DNA of 64,000 nucleotides, taken from positions 1 through 64,000 of the forward strand of contig VXAY01006617.1 of the NCBI GenBank assembly GCA_013399855.1, given 5' to 3'. Every line of letters begins with the position of its first letter. The stretch's first letter is position 1. Below are positions 11,124-23,388 of this stretch, one piece after another. This DNA is from Oxyruncus cristatus. Taxonomy: Eukaryota; Chordata; Aves; Passeriformes; Cotingidae. The translations under genes were made by a program, and so were the position numbers. The notes under the pieces were generated by a model. It made no database searches, had not been told where the DNA came from, and saw nothing but the letters and a program-made list of their open reading frames with translations.

Positions 11124-12235
11124 GAACACACACGAACACCTCGCAGGCTCCTCGCCTGCCTTCACACCTCCGCGGCTGCCTCTGACCTGGAGAAGGGGTT
11201 TTACACCCTGTAAATACGTGGCAGTGGGTCCACCTCAACACCCCGGTGCCTCTCAGGAGTGGCTGTGAGTTCAACAGGCTCCTCTCCCTGTGTCAGTCCC
11301 TCACCGGGCCCAGAAAATGCCAAGAAAGGGGCATGGGGAGCACTACCACATCCCAGGGATGTGTCTCTGGCACATGGGGACAAAATAGCCAGGGTCCAGA
11401 GAATAGCTGTAGGGTCCAGATGACATGGACCCCACCTCAAGGGCTGAACCTCATCAGCGTTTACAAGCAGGGCTGTGTGATGCTGGGGGCACTGGCCAGA
11501 ATGTTGCCCAATGGGTGCTGCTGCCTGGGACCCAGGCACTCCCAAGGCAGGGTTCCTCTTTGGGACAGAGCCCATCTGTCCCAAAGGGATGGGCTGGAAG
11601 CACCTTGGCAAGGCTTTGCTCCACACCATGCCAGCATACGGGAAGCAGAGGGTGTTTCTCAGAGAAGCTCCTTCCTCCCAAGGTTGAATATGAGTCAGGT
11701 TTTGGAGCGACTTTAATTACTACTGGATCAATAGGCTCAGCATGGCCAAGCAAAATCCAATTGCAGCCCCGGGGGCATTCCTGCCCAGCCCTCCCCTGCT
11801 TGCACTGCCCTCCCTGCCTGCCTCTCGGGAGACACATTCTCCCTGGCTGTAGATGGTCCCCAACCCCACTGTCCCAGCACCCACTGACAAGGTGAGACCG
11901 CATTCTGCTCGTGAGGCAGCACCCCACCTGCTCAGCCCTGGTAGGGGACATGCATTTCTGGGTCAGGGAAACAGACGGAGATGCCCCAGCTCTGCCAGCA
12001 CTGCCTGGGGGAACACACAGACCCCCAAGTCCCTTTCCACACCATTCATAGAGCAAGTCTGTGGTCTCCAGACCCACCTTGCACCCTGGGTACAAGCCTG
12101 GAAGCTCCCTGAAGGGCAGAGCAGCCTAGGCAGTATGCAGGCAGCCCCTCTTATGCCCACCCACTCTGTGTCCCCATCACTGCCTGTTCCCCCCTCCCAA
12201 GCCACCCTGCCTTGGCCAGGCACTGCATAAATAGC

Positions 12236-12545
12236 TGTTTGTGTCTCTGCTCGGCCTCTGCGTGGGAAATAATATCGGCTGATGGAACATAATGCCCTGC
12301 TTCACATGTTCAATTTTATCATTTTCCGAGGCAGGCAATCTTCGTTTAAAGCTGAATGGGCTGGGGAATGTTAATGAAGCGCCGGCGCTGCTCTGCACCG
12401 CGCTTTATCTCTTCGAGAATAATTTGGGTGAGCTCGGAAATAGAGTTCCCAGTCCCAATTCAAGTGGCGGCAGCACCGCATGCCGATAAAAGTGTAATTC
12501 CTGGCCAGCGCGTGGCCCTGAATACATGACAACTTAACTCTTGGG
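12236..12545. promoter_or_regulatory. Candidate conserved non-coding element
   Basis: A 310-bp island, AT-richer than its flanks yet with preserved CpGs, which is typical of constrained sequence. It contains TTCAAGTGG at 12459-12467 (NK2-type homeobox core), tttatc and gataaa GATA-like cores, and atgttaatgaag. It has no repeat structure and no open frame of interest. Confidence 0.35.
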
Positions 12546-13509
12546 GCCCCGCTGGGATGGTGCTGCCTGCATCTGCCTGTCTGCTTCCTCTGGGCCCGTC
12601 TGACCTGCGTGCCCAGCACCAGCCTGGGTGTTCCGCCCAGGCAGGATGGGGTCTGTCACTCCCACTCACCCTGGACACAGAGCAAAACGTGCAGACCAGG
12701 GAAGAGAGATAAGAGGGCAGGAGCAGAGCTAGAGGAAATCAGTCTTAATGGACAGACAGGACCCCACAGGCAGATCTTTGTCAGTGCCAGTCTGCTGGGG
12801 GCTTTACTTGGAGAGGGATGCCCCACATCCAGGGATGCCCATGCACTGGGGTTAGAGAGGAATGAGGAGAGGGAAAGGGGGTAGGGGCAGGGCTGGGGAA
12901 CCAGACAGGAGGGAGAGAGCAGGGGAGATAGGTCCAAGGGAGAATCCCATCCCAGATAAACTGCCAGAGCCGGGTGGGTGTTTGCAGGCCTGGGCACACA
13001 GCTGAGTGAGAGACTCTCCCAGGAAGATCCCTAGGCCCTGGTGATGATTGAAGGTACCAAGGAGAATTTGTAGGAGGTGTTTGTTGGTCCTGGAAGGAGA
13101 AATTCAGGTTATCAGGAGTAGGCAGCTTTGGCCCCAAGAGGAAGGACTTAGTTGGTCTGCCTGGTCTTGCTCTGAGCCCAGCCATGGTCTGTCTCCAGTT
13201 CCCACCAGCCAGCCGCAGTTCCAGTCTCTCGTTCTCCCTTGCAGCGGGTCCCTGCGTGGGGTGACCCTGGGGTCCTGCCTGATCCTCACCATACTGCACC
13301 CAGCTCCCATGGGCTCCAGATGCAGTAGATGGGTGTTCTCAGGGCAGCAGAGTGATGGTCCCTCATGTCCTGGATGATCCCACCCCAAAGATACTGAGAA
13401 GGGGGCATCTTGGCCTAGAGAGAGGTCAGCAGAGCCACTTGGGCACCAGCCTGGGCCGCCTCCGGTGGGGCAGTAACAGACCCTTCCCCTGGGAATGAGT
13501 GGGGTGGGC

Positions 13510-13800
13510 AGGTTTCCAGCACTGTTAATCAGGGCTGCAAGAGCCGGGATTAATGTGCACTCCAAGGCTCTCCAGTCCCAGCTGTGATCCAGCCCTCTGC
13601 TCTCAGCCAGAGCCGCCTCCACGCGCTGAATTATCAGCCTGAGTAATTAAGTGGAGAGCTTTGTTTTAATGCAGACATCTGATGCCTTCGCACCGAGGAG
13701 CACAACAACTGTCGCGGGTGTTTATGCTCCGTGCAACACATCTGGCTCACAGGGAGAGAATCCATCTCCACCGCTGCGCGAGATTAAAGGGAACGCAGCC
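13510..13800. promoter_or_regulatory. Candidate conserved non-coding element
   Basis: It contains ctgttaatcag, gggattaatgtg (OTX/PITX-like), gagtaattaagtgg and an island of CpGs (ctgtcgcggg, ctgcgcgag) in a non-repetitive context. Call by composition and motif only. Confidence 0.33.
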
Positions 13801-15794
13801 TGGGTGCTGAGAGAGGAGGGATAGCTCAGCAGCCAGTGTGGTGGGCAGGACCCATCCTGGAGCATCACCTCACCAGGTCCTTGCATCCCACCAGGAGGAC
13901 ACTGGTCCAGGGCTGCCTGGCAAAGCACCTGTCACCTCCACTCCTCAGCACGCAAGGCAGCACAACGCGAGAGGAGGGATAATTACAAGCTTGGAGATAA
14001 ATGGAAATAGGGCAAAATAAAACATGGGTTCATCAGAAGTAGATGGTGCCTGGCTCACCTGATACCTGCTGCTGATAAGTGAGCTGGCTATGGGGGGAGG
14101 AGGGATGCAGATCTCAAAGCAGCAGCTGTGCCATGCAGAAAATTGTTGCTTTGCATAGATTAGGGGATTAGCACCAGTGCAAGGAGCTGGAAAGAGGCTG
14201 GTGTGGGAAGGAGCTAGACTGCAGGGAGAGAGGAGATAGCATATAGGGTAGACGATCCTGCTGGGACCACTGTGGATGTGCCTCATTTAATAGCTTCCTC
14301 TGTTGCCCGAAAAGTGGGGGCTGTGGGGAAATCTGCTGATGCCATACAAACACAGATCTTTTCTCTCTGCTTGGCCCCTGAACCATTGTGCTCTGATCAT
14401 CACACACACCTGGGATGCCTGAATAGTCTCATGGTTTTAATGGTTTTCTTATGGAGCAGCTTGGCTGGCCAGGCACCAAGGCTGAACTGTGCTGTCATGA
14501 AGGAAGTTTCTACCCCAGCTTCTCCCAGGATCTCACAGCACCCAACGCTTTGTGGGTGCTGCCAGCAGAAGGATTTCCTCACTCACTGCCCCATGGCAGG
14601 GCTGTTTCCATCAGAGAGCCTGCCATCACCTCCAGCACCTCCAGCCCCTGGCTGCTTGGCACTTGGACAGGGAAAGGGGCTGTAGGGGACAGAAGGAGGG
14701 ACTCCTCAGTCAGGGGAAAAGAGACTCCAGCTGGGAATGTAACTGCTGCATGTGGTGCTCCCAGTGTGAGCATCAAAGGAACCCCACAGGGAAAAAACTG
14801 TTTTCAAGGATAAACACTCTAGGTGGTTTCTAGCAAAAAGCACACTCTGGGCTGCTCCCCCACTGAGCAAAACATGTCAAAATTTGGCAGGGGACCTCTG
14901 ACCCTGTACTGATCTGTTTGAGGAACAAATGCCATTGCAGTTGAGAGAAGCTATCTTCCCAAGGCTCATCTGGCTCCCTGTAGTGTCGAGCAGCTGGGGC
15001 TGGCACAGCTCTGCTCTGCAGCAGGGCTGCTGGTGGCGACCACACGCTGGGAGATGCTGCACCTGCACATGGGGACACTCGAGAGGCTTTGGCAAAATCT
15101 GGTGACAAAAACAGAGCAAGGGGAGTTTGGAGGAGTGGTGCAAAACCATCCAGATCTCTGGCAGCCTGGGGTAATTTGAGGCTGCGAAATATGAGCTGAA
15201 GCAGCAGGGGCCACACAGCCACCTCTGGGCAAGCAGGCTGATTTATCGCCTGCATGAGCTGAAACTGCAGCCCATGCTGGGCTGAGAGGCAGGACCAGAT
15301 CCCCTGCCTGGAGACGCTCATGGCAGAAGAGCAGAAACGCTGTGCAAAGTAGAGTCATGGGAACGGCTTGAGGCATCCTATCCAGTTGTGCCTAGCTGGG
15401 CATGGCCGCTGCCCACGTTTGATGCCACTTCCCAGCCAGAGCTCTGCAAGTAGAGCCCATGGCAGGAGCGGAAAAGTCCTGAAGCTGCAGAATGGCCCTG
15501 GGCACATAGAGGTGGTGGCCCCAAACAGGTGCAGTTGAGGCACGAGCCTTGCTATGGGCACTCTCTCAGGGTGATGCCTCCAGATTATCCAGATGCAACA
15601 CTGGTGCTCCTGTCACAGCTGCCCTGGGAGCCAGGACATGTAGCAGGAGCTGTGGCACATCCACCTGGATGGAAGAAGAGTGACTGCCCTGTCAGTGCCA
15701 ATCAGTGGTGTCACAGGATGCCACCATGTTCCACTTGTGTCCATCTCCCTCGCCTCCTCAGCTGCACCCAGCCCAGGCAGGGCATGGCTGTCCC

Positions 15795-16330
15795 CACCAA
15801 CTGGAATTAATTCCCTGAGATACTGTATCAAATGCTTTAATAAAAGCTTGATATATCACACCTCTTGTCTCCTCACCATCAATTTATTTAGTAATTTTAC
15901 CCAAAAAAAGGCGATCAAGTTGGATCGGGCAGATTTATTCCATGTGAGCTCCAAGCTCATCTTTATTACTCCCTATTCCCCTGCCCTCAAGGTCCTCAGA
16001 AGCATTTTTCTCTTAATATTTGCTCTATTATGTTACTATGGATGAAGCTCTGTTGATGGGCAGTAATTGCCTGAACTGCCCTGCCTTCTCATGATGAAGA
16101 TTGGTACCTTACCAGCAGCTACCTCCTTGTTCTCCTGTCCTTCCTCACAACCTTATTGACTAGGAAAGTTCATTAAAGAGACTCTTAATGACTGCAGCAG
16201 TGCCAGCCCAGCCCACAATGCTAACCCTTGCCTTGGTTTCCCTTGGTGGCTGCTTGCAGGAGGAGGCATCTCAGGATGTTTTCTACACTTTTGAAGACAC
16301 GTGGGTACCTGAGCCATTTCTAAAACCCTG
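15795..16330 (-). mobile_element. Ancient CR1/L3-type LINE reverse-transcriptase fragment
   Basis: On the minus strand the sequence near 15815-15860 reads tatatcaagcttttattaaagcatttgat. That is a decayed version of the Y-x-D-F-x-KAFD block of CR1/L3 reverse transcriptases. The following phrases (accatcaatttatttagtaa, aaaaaaaggcgatcaagttg) match the usual continuation of that element. Frames are broken. It is a dead insertion; the ends are approximate. Confidence 0.6.
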
Positions 16331-16599
16331 CTGACTCCCTTCAGTAGAGGATACTGTCCCTGCCTGAGGGCTCTTCTCCCCCTTGTTTTTAGGGATCGAC
16401 TCCTCTGGGCAGGCTGTGTTGGCCAGGCGGTGCAGGGGAGGTCTTGGTCAGCAGTAGTGGAGAGCTTTTGGGGGGTCTGGGAGCATCCCTGAGGCTCCTC
16501 CATGCCCATGTTTGCTTTACTGCCCACTGACCCAGCACCAGCAGCCTCGAGAGCCAGGCTGGCACTGAGCCAAGAGTGATGCCGGGATTAGGCACTGCC

Positions 16600-16680
16600 T
16601 CCTACAAATGAGCTGTTAATTATCATAATCTGGTAATTGAGAAAAATCTAATTATGCAAAGCTAATGGATTTAAAGCTGT
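16600..16680. promoter_or_regulatory. AT-rich homeodomain/POU motif cluster
   Basis: Eighty bases contain gttaattatc, ggtaattgag, tctaattatg, an octamer-like ATGCAAAG at 16654-16661, and gctaatgg. The block sits about 1.5 kb upstream of the ASIC first exon at 18.2 kb. Regulatory role inferred. Confidence 0.35.
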
Positions 16681-16778
16681 GCTGGGGAGCACAGGCCAGG
16701 GGAGCGCAGCTGGGCAGGGCCAGCATCGCTGTGCTGGGGAGCACAGGCCAGGGGAGCGCAGCAGCTGGGCAGGGCCAG
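16676..16778. repeat. Tandem duplication, 52-bp unit x2
   Basis: gctgtgctggggagcacagg and the 32 bases after it are repeated immediately. The second copy carries an extra agc. The near-identity implies a recent duplication. Confidence 0.9.
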
Positions 16779-17269
16779 TGTTGCCAGCCCATGGCTACAG
16801 ATACCACTAGGGTTTTGCAGTGCCTTTCACTTCACTCTGAAGCCCTGTGGGCACATGGTCAGGTCCAAATATCTGCAGGATTCCCAGTCCTCTTGCCCAC
16901 TTCCAGGCCCACAGAGCCTGGGCACCACCTCCTCCCTGTGCCCAGGCATCCTCTGATTTCCCCATCTTCCCTCCTGGGATGTTTCTGGGGAGCAGAGTGG
17001 GGGAATGCAGCCCCCTACCCTAGTGTGGGTGCCCTCCCTGATCCCAACCTGTCCTCTCTGGCCTCACAGACATGTCTCTGGTCTGTGTCTCTGCTCTCTG
17101 CCACTGCCAGCGAAACAGTGTTGTAGGATCTGCCCAGGTAGGTGCACGCATGGCGAGTCCAATAGGGAAAGGCATTATCTTTTACAAGACAAACTGAGGT
17201 GGTTCAGAAAAGACAAGCTTTTGGACACACGAGCGCTTCTTAGTGCTCACAAACAACCGCATCCTTCAG

Positions 17270-17307
17270 CTTCAGTGCTGACACTTCAGTGCTGACACTT
17301 CAGTGCA
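17270..17307. repeat. 15-bp tandem repeat, about 2.5 copies
   Basis: The unit cttcagtgctgacac is repeated head to tail, with a partial third copy. Confidence 0.85.
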
Positions 17308-17309
17308 CA

Positions 17310-18158
17310 CTGTGAGGGCAGGGGATGCTGAGCAGTGCCAGCCCCTCCATTGAGTCAGATCTCCTTGACGCAAGGTGGTGCCACACCAGAGAGCCTGGCA
17401 GCATCCCTGCGGTGGCATGCAGGTGATACTAGCACCCAGCACTCCCCCAAGGTCTGTGTCACTGCTCCCGTGTGCTCTGCCACCCCTCAGTCTGTGCTCA
17501 TGGGAGTCTGGCCACTTGCAGCTTTTGGGAAGCCTCAAAGAGGTGCGTGAGTCCAAGGGTCTAGGAGCCGTGGCAAGAGTGACATCCAGCATCTTGGCTC
17601 CTTGGCCAGACTGGATGCAAGGCTGGTGCAGGGCTCGGGGTTCCCCCATATCCCCATGGACAAAGAGCTGTTGCCCCTCAACACATGCCTGCCCATGCAC
17701 CTCTTCTGAGCCCAGGGCTGTGAAGTCTTGCCCAGATGGCTACTACATGTCCTGGCAGTGGGCTGTGAGGAATTTACTGATTTGCCTGTCTCCCCCTCCC
17801 TGGGGAACCCAAGCTAAGTGCGAGGAGGTGGTGGAAGTGAGCAAGACTCCAACTAATTGCACACAACCCTGGGGGACATGCGGTGAGAGTGCCCTGAGCT
17901 TTCCAGGATGTTTCAGCCTCTGGCTCCAGTTCCTGCAGGATGTGGTGGTTGCTAAGTACATCTGTGATCTCAGCACTCAGCAAGCTTCCCGCTCGGGGCA
18001 GGGTGCGGGTGACACCACACTGCACCAGTCCCGCCCCGGCACTGCTGCACATCACCTGCCGCAAGCGCAGCCCTCCCTTTGCAGTGACGGTCATCCACCC
18101 CTCAAACCTCCTCTTGGCACCCTGGGCTCAGTGGGGAGAGGAAGAGACGGGTGGCAGC
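17310..18158 (+). other. Sequence upstream of the 18 kb ASIC exon (possible 5' UTR)
   Basis: No family-recognisable coding sequence. The reading frame of the ASIC exon stays open back to an ATG at 17940, but that part lacks any ASIC resemblance. A transcription start or an upstream non-coding exon may lie here. Possible acceptors are the cag ending at about 18085 and others near 18215-18230. Confidence 0.4.
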
Positions 18159-18812
18159 ATGTGGCTGGAGGAAGCCCAGAGGCCTCCCCCACACCCTTGG
18201 GGTACCTCCTGGTCCTCTGCAGCACTTCCTGCAGGGGAGTGCCCAGACAGGCACCCAGCGCGCGACGTCCCGGCCCCACAGCAGCGCCCATGCAGCCTGG
18301 AGGAGTTTGCCGGCCGTTCCACCCTCCACGGCATCCAGCACATCTTCCGGCACCGGCGCTATACTGCCCGCAACCTGCTGTGGCTGCTGGCCTTCCTGGG
18401 CTCACTGGCCCTCCTCATCCATGCCTATGTCAAATGCGTGGGCTTGTACTTCCAGTACCCCCACAGCACCCAGCTCGAGGAGGAGACAGAACACAACAAG
18501 GTCTTCCCTGCCATCACGCTCTGCAACCTCAACCCTGCCCGCTTCTCGTGGCTCTCCAGCCATGATCTGCACTGGGCAGGGGAGATGTTGGGTCTTCTAG
18601 ATGGTGCTGGCCGGCCCCTGGTGCCAGAAAGTGCTGAGAGGAGCAGGCTGGAGGCTCTGCTGGGGACACTGGGCATGAGTGAGGAGGAGAAGAACCGTCC
18701 CTTCCACCTGGAGGAGTTTTATGAGCGTGTGGGTCACCAGATGGACCTGGGAGAGATGCTCGTCCGCTGCACATTTGGCAACGAGGACTGCAACAGCAGC
18801 GACTTCCAGACG
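18159..18812 (+). CDS. ASIC4: ASIC-family first coding exon, ASIC1a/2a type; probable alternative first exon of ASIC4
   Basis: An open exon of 218 codons ending ...SSDFQT before gtgagt, phase 0. I chose the ATG at 18159 (A at -3); the frame is open to another ATG at 17940. Visible features: EEFAGRSTLHGIQHIFRHRR with the DEG/ENaC gating His-Gly at 57-58; first membrane segment about 73-97 (LLWLLAFLGSLALLIHAY); FPAITLCNLNPARFS with the first ectodomain Cys at 122; SHDLHWAGEMLGLLDG; EEFYERVGHQ; Cys204 and Cys211, the C-X6-C pair of ASICs; and an N-S-S sequon at 212. Spacing and wording are closest to ASIC1a/ASIC2a N termini, not to the ASIC4 exon at 52.6 kb. No ASIC exon 2-10 homology was seen between here and 52.6 kb, so it probably splices to the shared ASIC4 exon 2 outside the window. 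The alternative is a stranded relic of a duplicated ASIC, but the open frame and intact donor argue against decay. Confidence 0.8.
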
Positions 18813-21800
18813 GTGAGTGCCCAGTGGTGGGATACCCCAGGGGGCAGGGGGGGATGGGCATGGCCCCTGGGCCAGCACCCACAGCCTGGGGGTGTGGATA
18901 AGGGGATCCTAGCCCCCAGTGACCAGAGGTAAGGGAAGGGGAAAGATGTCAGGCACCAGTTTTCGCAGGCTATAAGGCCTTGGGTTTGTTGGGACTAGGG
19001 CAGAGCCCCATGCGGAACAAGGGTGCACTGGGCTGGGCTGGGGGTGCTCTGGCAGTGTTTGTGCAGTGAAACCAGGCTGAGAGGCACAGAGAAAGGGTGA
19101 GCTAGGGAGCTCAGCCTTGGGATTTGCCCAGCCTAAATCAGCCCTAACAAAGGCAGGCTGTGACCCGCAGCCTTGCTCCAGCCTGCCTGGGAAGCCTGGC
19201 TCCTTACCCCTCCTATGGGCTCTGGGAGAAAGCCAGGCTCCTGGGGGCTTGCAGAATGAGGGAAGGTAAATCTGGGCCTAGAGGGTTTTGAAAGGAATTA
19301 AAGCATATCTCCTCCTAACAGAGCAGGGGCCAGGGGACATGTTAAGTCCAGGCAGTAGTGTAAGTGAGCAGAGAAAGACACAATCCTGTCCCACAGCCAG
19401 GGTAGGTGCCTGGGACACTGGCACAGGGAAGTGGCTGAACCCTGGTGTTGTCAGAGCCACAAGAAGTAAAAAGCTCACAAAAGTCCCAGTGATGGATGGC
19501 ACACAAGCACCCTTGACACAGATGCTTGGTACAAGCTATCAGGATCTCAGCTTGGTCTAGGGTGAGGGAGAGCCACAGCCCTGGCATAGGGCTCCAAGCT
19601 ATCCTAGGAAGGAGAGAGCCAACACACAGGGGCAGGGGCCAGCATCCCACACCAAGAGCTGGCACAGCAGCCCTGACATTCCGCTGGCTGTTGGGCAGTC
19701 TGGGGACTGCAGCTTCCCCGGGCAGTGCGTGGGTGCCCACTGCTACTGCACTGGGATCTCCCAGCTGGCAGCTGCTCAGCTTGGCAGATGCAGAGCTGTG
19801 AGTCTGGAGGGTCTCTAATTTAGCGTGACGCCTCCGCTCATCGCCCTAATGAGAACAAAGCAGGGCTGCCACACTACACCCTGAGACCAGATGTTGGGCA
19901 GCTGGTGGGGGGCACAGCCATGTGCCAGGAGGGTCATGCTGGTGAGGTGGGACTCACAGCCACTGCATGAGTCGGCTCATTCAGGGCTGTGGTTGCTCTC
20001 ACAGACAGGCTCCTGCCACTGTACCACCCTCCATAGTCTTCCCACTGGCTGCAGAGACTCCAGTGCCCAGCCAGAGGCATCAGGGTTTGTGTGTGTCATC
20101 CGGGTGCATCCGGCAGGCGTTGAGCAGGGTGCAGGCAGAGCAGATGCAGTGCCCAAGAGGGAGCCATCTCCTCCCTCCTTTCCTCTTTGCTCCTGAGTCA
20201 ACAGCTGAGGATTACTGGGCTGTAAACAAGGGGATCAATGGTGCTGATGGGAACATTTCCTGGTAATAGCTCTGGCCTGTAAAACACAAGACACGGGGAG
20301 GAAGAGCTCTGCTCTCACAGCAGTTAACCCTTCCCACCTGCAGCCATGCACTGGGTTCTTGATTATGAGGCTTGGGGTCACTGGAGCTGGGCTGGGTGCT
20401 GCTGTGCCTTGGCTTGGGCAGGGACCGTGAGCTGCTGGTCACACAGCAAAGTCAGTACCTGCACAGTGGTGGGATGCCAAGCTGGCAATACTGGAGGAGG
20501 TATCCTGACCTCTGTGGCTGTGGGGAGGCTGGACTCTGCTGCTCAGAGATGGCTGTGAAGAGGCAAGTGTTATCCTAAGAAAATGCTGCCATCACTGCTG
20601 GGAAATGTTAATGCCATTGTAGAAGGATGCTCATTTGTGGTGCATGGGAAGACAGGGCTGCTGCAGGCAGGTGGAGAGGTGGGAACAAGTGCTCCTCTGG
20701 CTTCTGAGCAGGGCAGAGAGTGCCATTGGCCCTCTTTGGCAGCCCAGACTGCAGATCTTCAGACAAGTGAAGAGGTTTCTTTCTGCTGCTTGCAGAGAAG
20801 GATGCCTACGTAAAGGGTTTCCTTGCCTTCCTTGACCATCACCCTGAGCATCTTTACTGTGGATGTCAGCCCTGGCTGTTCTCCTCACCAGCATCCCTCT
20901 AGGAGCAATGAGTACCTCAGCAGGCTCCAGGCTCAGCCACCAGCCCAATCCTGAACTCAGACCCCCTTCCCCTGCCATAGTTGCACAACTCACTACCAGC
21001 CACCTTGCTGCCCACCTCCATGCACAGGCAGGTCCCTAGCTCTGGCACACACACCTGGCTCTCCCCCCAGAATCCGTGCCTGCATGTGCCCTGCCTCAGT
21101 GGTACTCCCCAACCCTGACGCTGCCTCAGGACACTGCCCTGCTGTCATACAGCCACACCACTGCATGCCACATGCTATCTCTGCAGCCTGAGCAGGACAG
21201 CAGGTGGCAAGTGCCTGCCACCTGTCCCTCAGTGGACACAGCCTGGTCATGGTGCCCTCCGCCTGCCTTGCTCGGGGCTGGCAGATAAATGTCAGCCTAT
21301 TTTTATCTGCTCCCCCACAGGGGTGGCTGTTCCTTCTGTTTGGATAAGCAGATGTACCTCCATTTTCCACCCTGCTGGGGACCAGGGTTAATCTCCCTGA
21401 AATTCACTTCCTTGCTTCCTGGAGCTACCCTCCCTGGGTCTGGGCAGTGGGGCATCAGGAACTAATCCACCCAAAATGAGTCAGGCTGTGGTGGGCTCTC
21501 AGTGTCACAGCACGTTGGCTCCCAAGGGTATCACTTGTGGGTGGGGAAGGCCAGCTCCTCACTCCAGGATGGCAGAGGCTGCCTCCTGCCTGTGGCTCAG
21601 CCAGGCTGCATGTGGCCATCCAGGCTACGGAAGGTGGAGAAGGCGCTGAGGTGGAATGGGAATGTGCCATGGGGTTTGCACAGTGATGACTCATTGTGGG
21701 GCTGGGGGCACAAGACTTAGAGGAAACAGCGTCAGTGCAATGTGTAGCCAGCAACACAAGTAATAGACAAAACAGACAAAACACCCCTGGTGGGCACCAT

Positions 21801-23366
21801 CTGTGTAATTATGCCTGTTTCCACTGGTTTTCCTGGCCAGCACAGTATGAGGCACTGCTGAGGGGCTGGTGTGGCGGCCACAGCCATGCACTGAGTGATG
21901 GTGTGTGTAATAGCAGGGCTGGCAGGTAATAGCAACCTTGGAGTCCATCAATAACTCCACTCCCTGATGGATGCTGCCCTTCCCGCTCCTGGCACAGCCG
22001 GCAATTAGTTACAGCAACTCTTGCCGCTCTCCCCACCGCGCTGGCACGAGTAGTGTTGGGGTTTTTGACTGGACCAGGAGGTGGCTGTGCAGGTCATCCA
22101 GGCACCCTCACCTTCACTCCCAACTTTGTGCCTCGGACAAGAGCAGATCGTTTAATGTTCTATTAATAGTTTTACCCCCTTAAATTATTGATGAAAATTA
22201 CAGCCAGAGCTGCCAGCTTCACAGGCTTTCTCAAGAATCAGTCTGAGACCCTGCACAGTGGATTGGGGGCAGAGAGGAGTTGGGGGGAAAGCCAGCCATG
22301 GCGCAGGGCTGGGCATGGGGAGCAGCACAGTGTGGTGCTCTCTGGGCACCCTGCTCACCTCCTGACTCTGGAACTGTCTCAGCACAATCCTCTCAATGCT
22401 TCTCCTCTGTGAACAACTCAAGCCCTTCCTTCCCGGCTGGCAGGTGCCAGCAGGCTCTGGGCAGCCGGCGGGGACAGCACTGCTATCTCTGCCACCCAGC
22501 CGCTGCCTGCCTGCTCGCACCCAGCTGCCTGTGGGAGCATCTGTGCTCCACCTCACCTCTGTGAATTATTTAAAGCTTTCCTGGGTGCTGCAGAACGATG
22601 ATAACATCAGAACTGGGGATGGATGGGAAGCTGGGGACATAGGGCAGCCGTCAGGGAGCTGCCTCTGCCTGTGCTCAGGGTCTGTACTACTACTGGATAG
22701 GTCCCTCTGCAGCCAGGCTGGCTTTGGGGACAGGACTGACCTCTCCAGAGGAGCCAGCATGGGGCTGCAACCCTGGAGCTGGAGAGAAGTTACAGACACA
22801 GGATAGGAGCGTACCAGCCTCCTGCAAGCACCCAGGATTGTCCCCAAGGGTGCAGGCTGGGAGCTGAAACAGGCAGAGTCAGCTGGGCCAGACAAGGTGC
22901 CCCGGTGTGGGGGCGACGAGGGTGGAGGGACGCAGGTGGGGGGCCCCCGGCCCTCTCGAGGCTGATTGCGGATCCGCCTGGCAGGGGATGCGGAACCTGC
23001 CGAAATAGCAGATTTAATTATCTCCGTGGAGCAGCGGGAAACCAGTGAGCAGGGAGGGGGTGGCGGGTACCCGATGCTGGGGCATTGCAGAAGGGGGGGC
23101 AACGAGGGATCAATCTATCAGGGCTGTGCCCCACACAGCCTCCAGCCCTACAGCAGCCACACACCACTCCCATGCCAAGAGCCCCCCTGCCCGCTCGCCC
23201 TGTAGGAGGGACACAGCCCCATGCTGCAGAGCAGCCCCCCCATTCAGGGTCCCCACACAGTGCTGGGGACCCCCTCAGCCGTGTGCCCCCCTGCAGCCCC
23301 CTCCCCGGCCCTGGCTCTGCTCAGTATGCTGCACGCTCCCTCTGGGCACTGGGCAGGAACTCTTCA

Positions 23367-23388
23367 NNNNNNNNNNNNNNNNNNNNNN
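23367..23388. other. Assembly gap (22 N)
   Basis: A short run of undetermined bases within C-rich sequence. Confidence 0.99.

Larger units (their letters stand above)
11130..15790. other. Non-coding interval between the divergent RACGAP1-like and ASIC4 genes, proximal part
   Basis: No exon with recognisable protein similarity on either strand. Most of it is GC-rich unique-looking sequence. Two AT-richer islands with scattered CpGs stand out, at about 12236-12545 and 13510-13800, and are listed separately. Confidence 0.55.

Noticed and set aside
9744..11213. 489-codon open frame on the + strand
   Set aside because: It runs antisense through RACGAP1-like exons, the CpG island and the N gap. 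Composition is Gly/Pro/Arg-rich with no family resemblance.
17940..18158. In-frame upstream extension of the ASIC exon to an ATG at 17940
   Set aside because: The 73 extra residues show no ASIC similarity and include sequence typical of UTR; the ATG at 18159 has a better context. Left as a possibility only.
18159..18812. Reading the 18 kb exon as a separate ASIC gene (for example ASIC3)
   Set aside because: DLHWAG recalls ASIC3, but no exon 2-10 homology was seen before 52.6 kb, and the donor phase and position equal those of ASIC4 exon 1. A shared downstream gene body is simpler.
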